A DNA stretch of 64,000 nucleotides from positions 12,462,001-12,526,000 of the forward strand of contig JAZGTN010000009.1 in NCBI GenBank assembly GCA_037783415.1. Direction: 5' to 3'. The stretch is from Leptasterias polaris. Lineage: Eukaryota > Echinodermata > Asteroidea > Forcipulatida > Asteriidae. The notes under the pieces are model-generated. The model worked only from the letters and a program-made list of their open reading frames with translations, had not been told where the DNA came from and searched no databases. Position 1 is the first letter of the stretch; every line of letters begins with the position of its first letter. Position numbers and translations under genes: made by a program. This document shows, piece after piece, positions 61,891 through 64,000 of this stretch.

Positions 61891-62639
61891 TATAGACTGT
61901 GCAAGTCTCGCGCGTATCGGAGCGAGAAAACATGTCAAGTGAAGAACATATTTTTTCTGAAATCAAATCATTGTTTTTAAATTAGATCTATGAAACAATC
62001 TGACCAACAAAAATACTCATTACAATTTGCATAAAATGAGTTTTAGCTTTCATAATAAACACACAATTCATTTGTTAGTTTTTGTTGAAACAAACTAAAA
62101 ACTCTGGGACAAGGATGCTTATTTGATCTGAACTTTTTAGGAAACCCTTTTGTAAATCCATGCCTGAATACGTGCAACCACTAAAAGCAGGTTTAAACGC
62201 AGACGCGCGATGATCGCACGGGCGTAGAATTAACGTGTGACGCAGTTTAAAGAGGACGCTGACGCCTCGACAACCGTAGACTGCAATGAAAATGCTTAGC
62301 GTCTGGCAATTACAGCGTCTGGTGATTATCATCGCGCGACCAAAACAAATTTGGTGATCGGAGGTGGGCACAAATTCTTAATTTTTTGCAAGTAACCGGA
62401 AGCAGAGGTCAAGTTTAATTCTTGGGTTTTCTTCGTTGCATTGTTGAATTGATTTTACTTTCATTATTTTTGTATCACTTAGTATTACATTCCCAACAAC
62501 ATATTTAATGTTCATGGTCATAAAGTACGTTAAACTAAAATTATAGACGAAACAAAATCTTGCCAACGTAAAACTCCATATGATTGGGACCACGATGGTC
62601 CCGGAAGTTCGCTTACGCGCGAGACTTGCACAGTCTATA
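61891..62639. mobile_element. palindromic element, family K, full copy
   Basis: Inverted ends TATAGACTGTGCAAGTCTCG and CGAGACTTGCACAGTCTATA. The arms are not complementary throughout. Half copies are at 45751-46200 and 50700-51164. Confidence 0.7.
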
Positions 62640-63071
62640 GGCATATAAAAACCGCCACAATTTGTAATTTTACGGTAGATCCTTAAAGTAATTATTGACA
62701 GATTCTATGTGTGCATAAAACACAAAATTAGGTTAAAATTAGGTTAAAAAAGGCTTACAGATTTTGGTGGAAAACTTGCCGAAATATTTTTGCATGAATG
62801 CTCTAGTTTTTGATAAATTAGTGGAACAACTATTTTTGATCTCACTATAGTCCAAAACCCGATGCTCGAAAACATTGAGCTTTAAGATAATTTTCATAGG
62901 TTTGTTGTTTCATGTAAATGGCCTATGTTTGGTCGCCCATAGTGTTGATAGGCCTACTGGTCTTTCACAATATTATTGAACAGACATTATTGTTTTCAAT
63001 ATTTGTAATATTTCCTTCCAATTACTCCTACACATGGGGTAGAAATAAATATCAAAGTTTATTCAATTTAA

Positions 63072-63378
63072 CCCTTTAGAGACCATTCATTTCCGTATAA
63101 TCATCACAAAACGCCCAGACATTGCCTACTAATGTTGTTAGTTTCTTTATTGAAATTTTGTCAGTAAAAATGTCAACATAAATTAACTTGGAAAGAGAAC
63201 AGTTAGTTTCTTGTTTAGAAATTGGGATACTATGTCAACATACTGCATCGAGAAATTTCATATGTGGCCATGACCTTTACTTTGACCTCTTTATGTCTTT
63301 ATGTGAATAGGTTAAACTTTGCGGCCGCTATGGGCGTTTTTGTACAAGCCGCTTGTGGCCGCTGTGGTCTCTAAAGGG
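63072..63378. mobile_element. MITE family L, complete copy
   Basis: Inverted ends CCCTTTAGAGACCA and TGTGGTCTCTAAAGGG. A truncated copy is at 51448-51729. Confidence 0.7.
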
Positions 63379-63618
63379 CAAATAGTAATAATTCTCGCCA
63401 ACTATATTTTATAGTGTTTTTAAAAATCTTTCATTTTTGATTAAGCACGATCTTTACCAAAAATACCAAGCATGCATCTTTAATTTTGTTTGTTAAAATT
63501 ATTATTATTTTTTTTATAAAGTTGTTCATGCACGGAAACAACAGTTCAGGAGTAGTGATTAAAACAACATAATTTTACCTAAATGGTGTTTGTAGCTTTG
63601 CATGGTGTGGAGATAAGA

Positions 63619-63719
63619 GGTAACTATATAAATAAATAAATAGTAAACTTGCGGGTACAACCATGTAATTAAATAAATAGTAATTACATGGTTCTACCCG
63701 CAAGTTTTATAGTTACCTC
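63619..63719. repeat. short palindrome (GGTAACTATA...TATAGTTACC)
   Basis: AAACTTGCGGGTACAACCATG is mirrored by CATGGTTCTACCCGCAAG. A related half is near 42730-42760. Confidence 0.65.
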
Positions 63720-64000
63720 ATCAATATTCCTCTTGAACACGGTCCGCCAATCTTTGGAGCCAAATAAATTTGGTTCAACAAAATAACGGTGTTCTGTCAT
63801 GAAATGATTTTCTTTAAAGCACGCAATTTCCAGGGACTATGTGGATCATTACATACCACTTTTAATCTTTCCAACCATTATTATTTCGTAATAAACGCTC
63901 ATAAAAAAAATAGCCCAAAGCTCCCAATTTGAAAGCATGTATATATATTATACCCGTAAACCTTGTTGCAGGGTTAGATAAATACATCTGGGGAGGTCAC

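Overview
This is animal nuclear DNA: split genes with GT-AG introns, receptor tyrosine kinase (RTK) exons, a Ly6-type GPI protein gene, tRNA-derived SINEs, Ty3/Gypsy LTR elements and many palindromic DNA-transposon relics. The repeat style (palindromic elements with flanking TTAAAGGCACTG-type ends, SINEs ending in a GCGCTATATAAGAA-(TTA)n tail) suggests a marine invertebrate deuterostome, most likely an echinoderm such as a sea star. That placement is an inference from remembered repeat style and was not tested.

Three host genes can be spliced by hand with consistent reading frames. (1) RTK-1 (+, exons 2754-10213) is the kinase domain and C-tail of an RTK; its ectodomain lies left of the window, beyond a Ty3/Gypsy element whose pol end and 3' LTR fill 1-2398. 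(2) A minus-strand three-exon Ly6/uPAR-type GPI-anchored protein (25379 down to 15674). It has no continuous ORF and only appears after splicing. (3) RTK-2 (+, 37954-54926) is a complete 12-exon, 477-residue RTK with signal peptide, two EGF-like domains, one membrane span and a kinase. RTK-1 and RTK-2 share intron phases and several exact kinase exon lengths (111, 123, 112 and 97 nt), so they are tandem paralogues.

Layout: 1-2398 Gypsy fragment plus LTR; 2754-10213 RTK-1, with SINEs and MITEs in its introns; 10.2-15.6 kb repeats including a dimeric SINE; 15.7-25.4 kb Ly6 gene, whose second intron holds a full-length, apparently young Ty3/Gypsy element (16218-24172) inserted in an older SINE; 26.5-27.6 kb nested MITEs; 27.8-34.2 kb a 6.4-kb DNA-transposon relic with tandem-repeat-bearing inverted ends and a broken Ulp1-like protease; 34.4-37.5 kb a mirror-ordered X-Y-Z-Y-X duplication; 38-54.9 kb RTK-2, including a duplicated, frameshifted copy of one kinase exon; 55-64 kb SINEs, nested MITEs and a 0.94-kb minisatellite.

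The RTKs would act at the cell surface and signal through cytoplasmic tyrosines. The Ly6 protein would be tethered to the outer membrane. Nothing in the sequence links the Ly6 gene functionally to the RTKs beyond proximity. No CRISPR, operon or prokaryotic feature is present.
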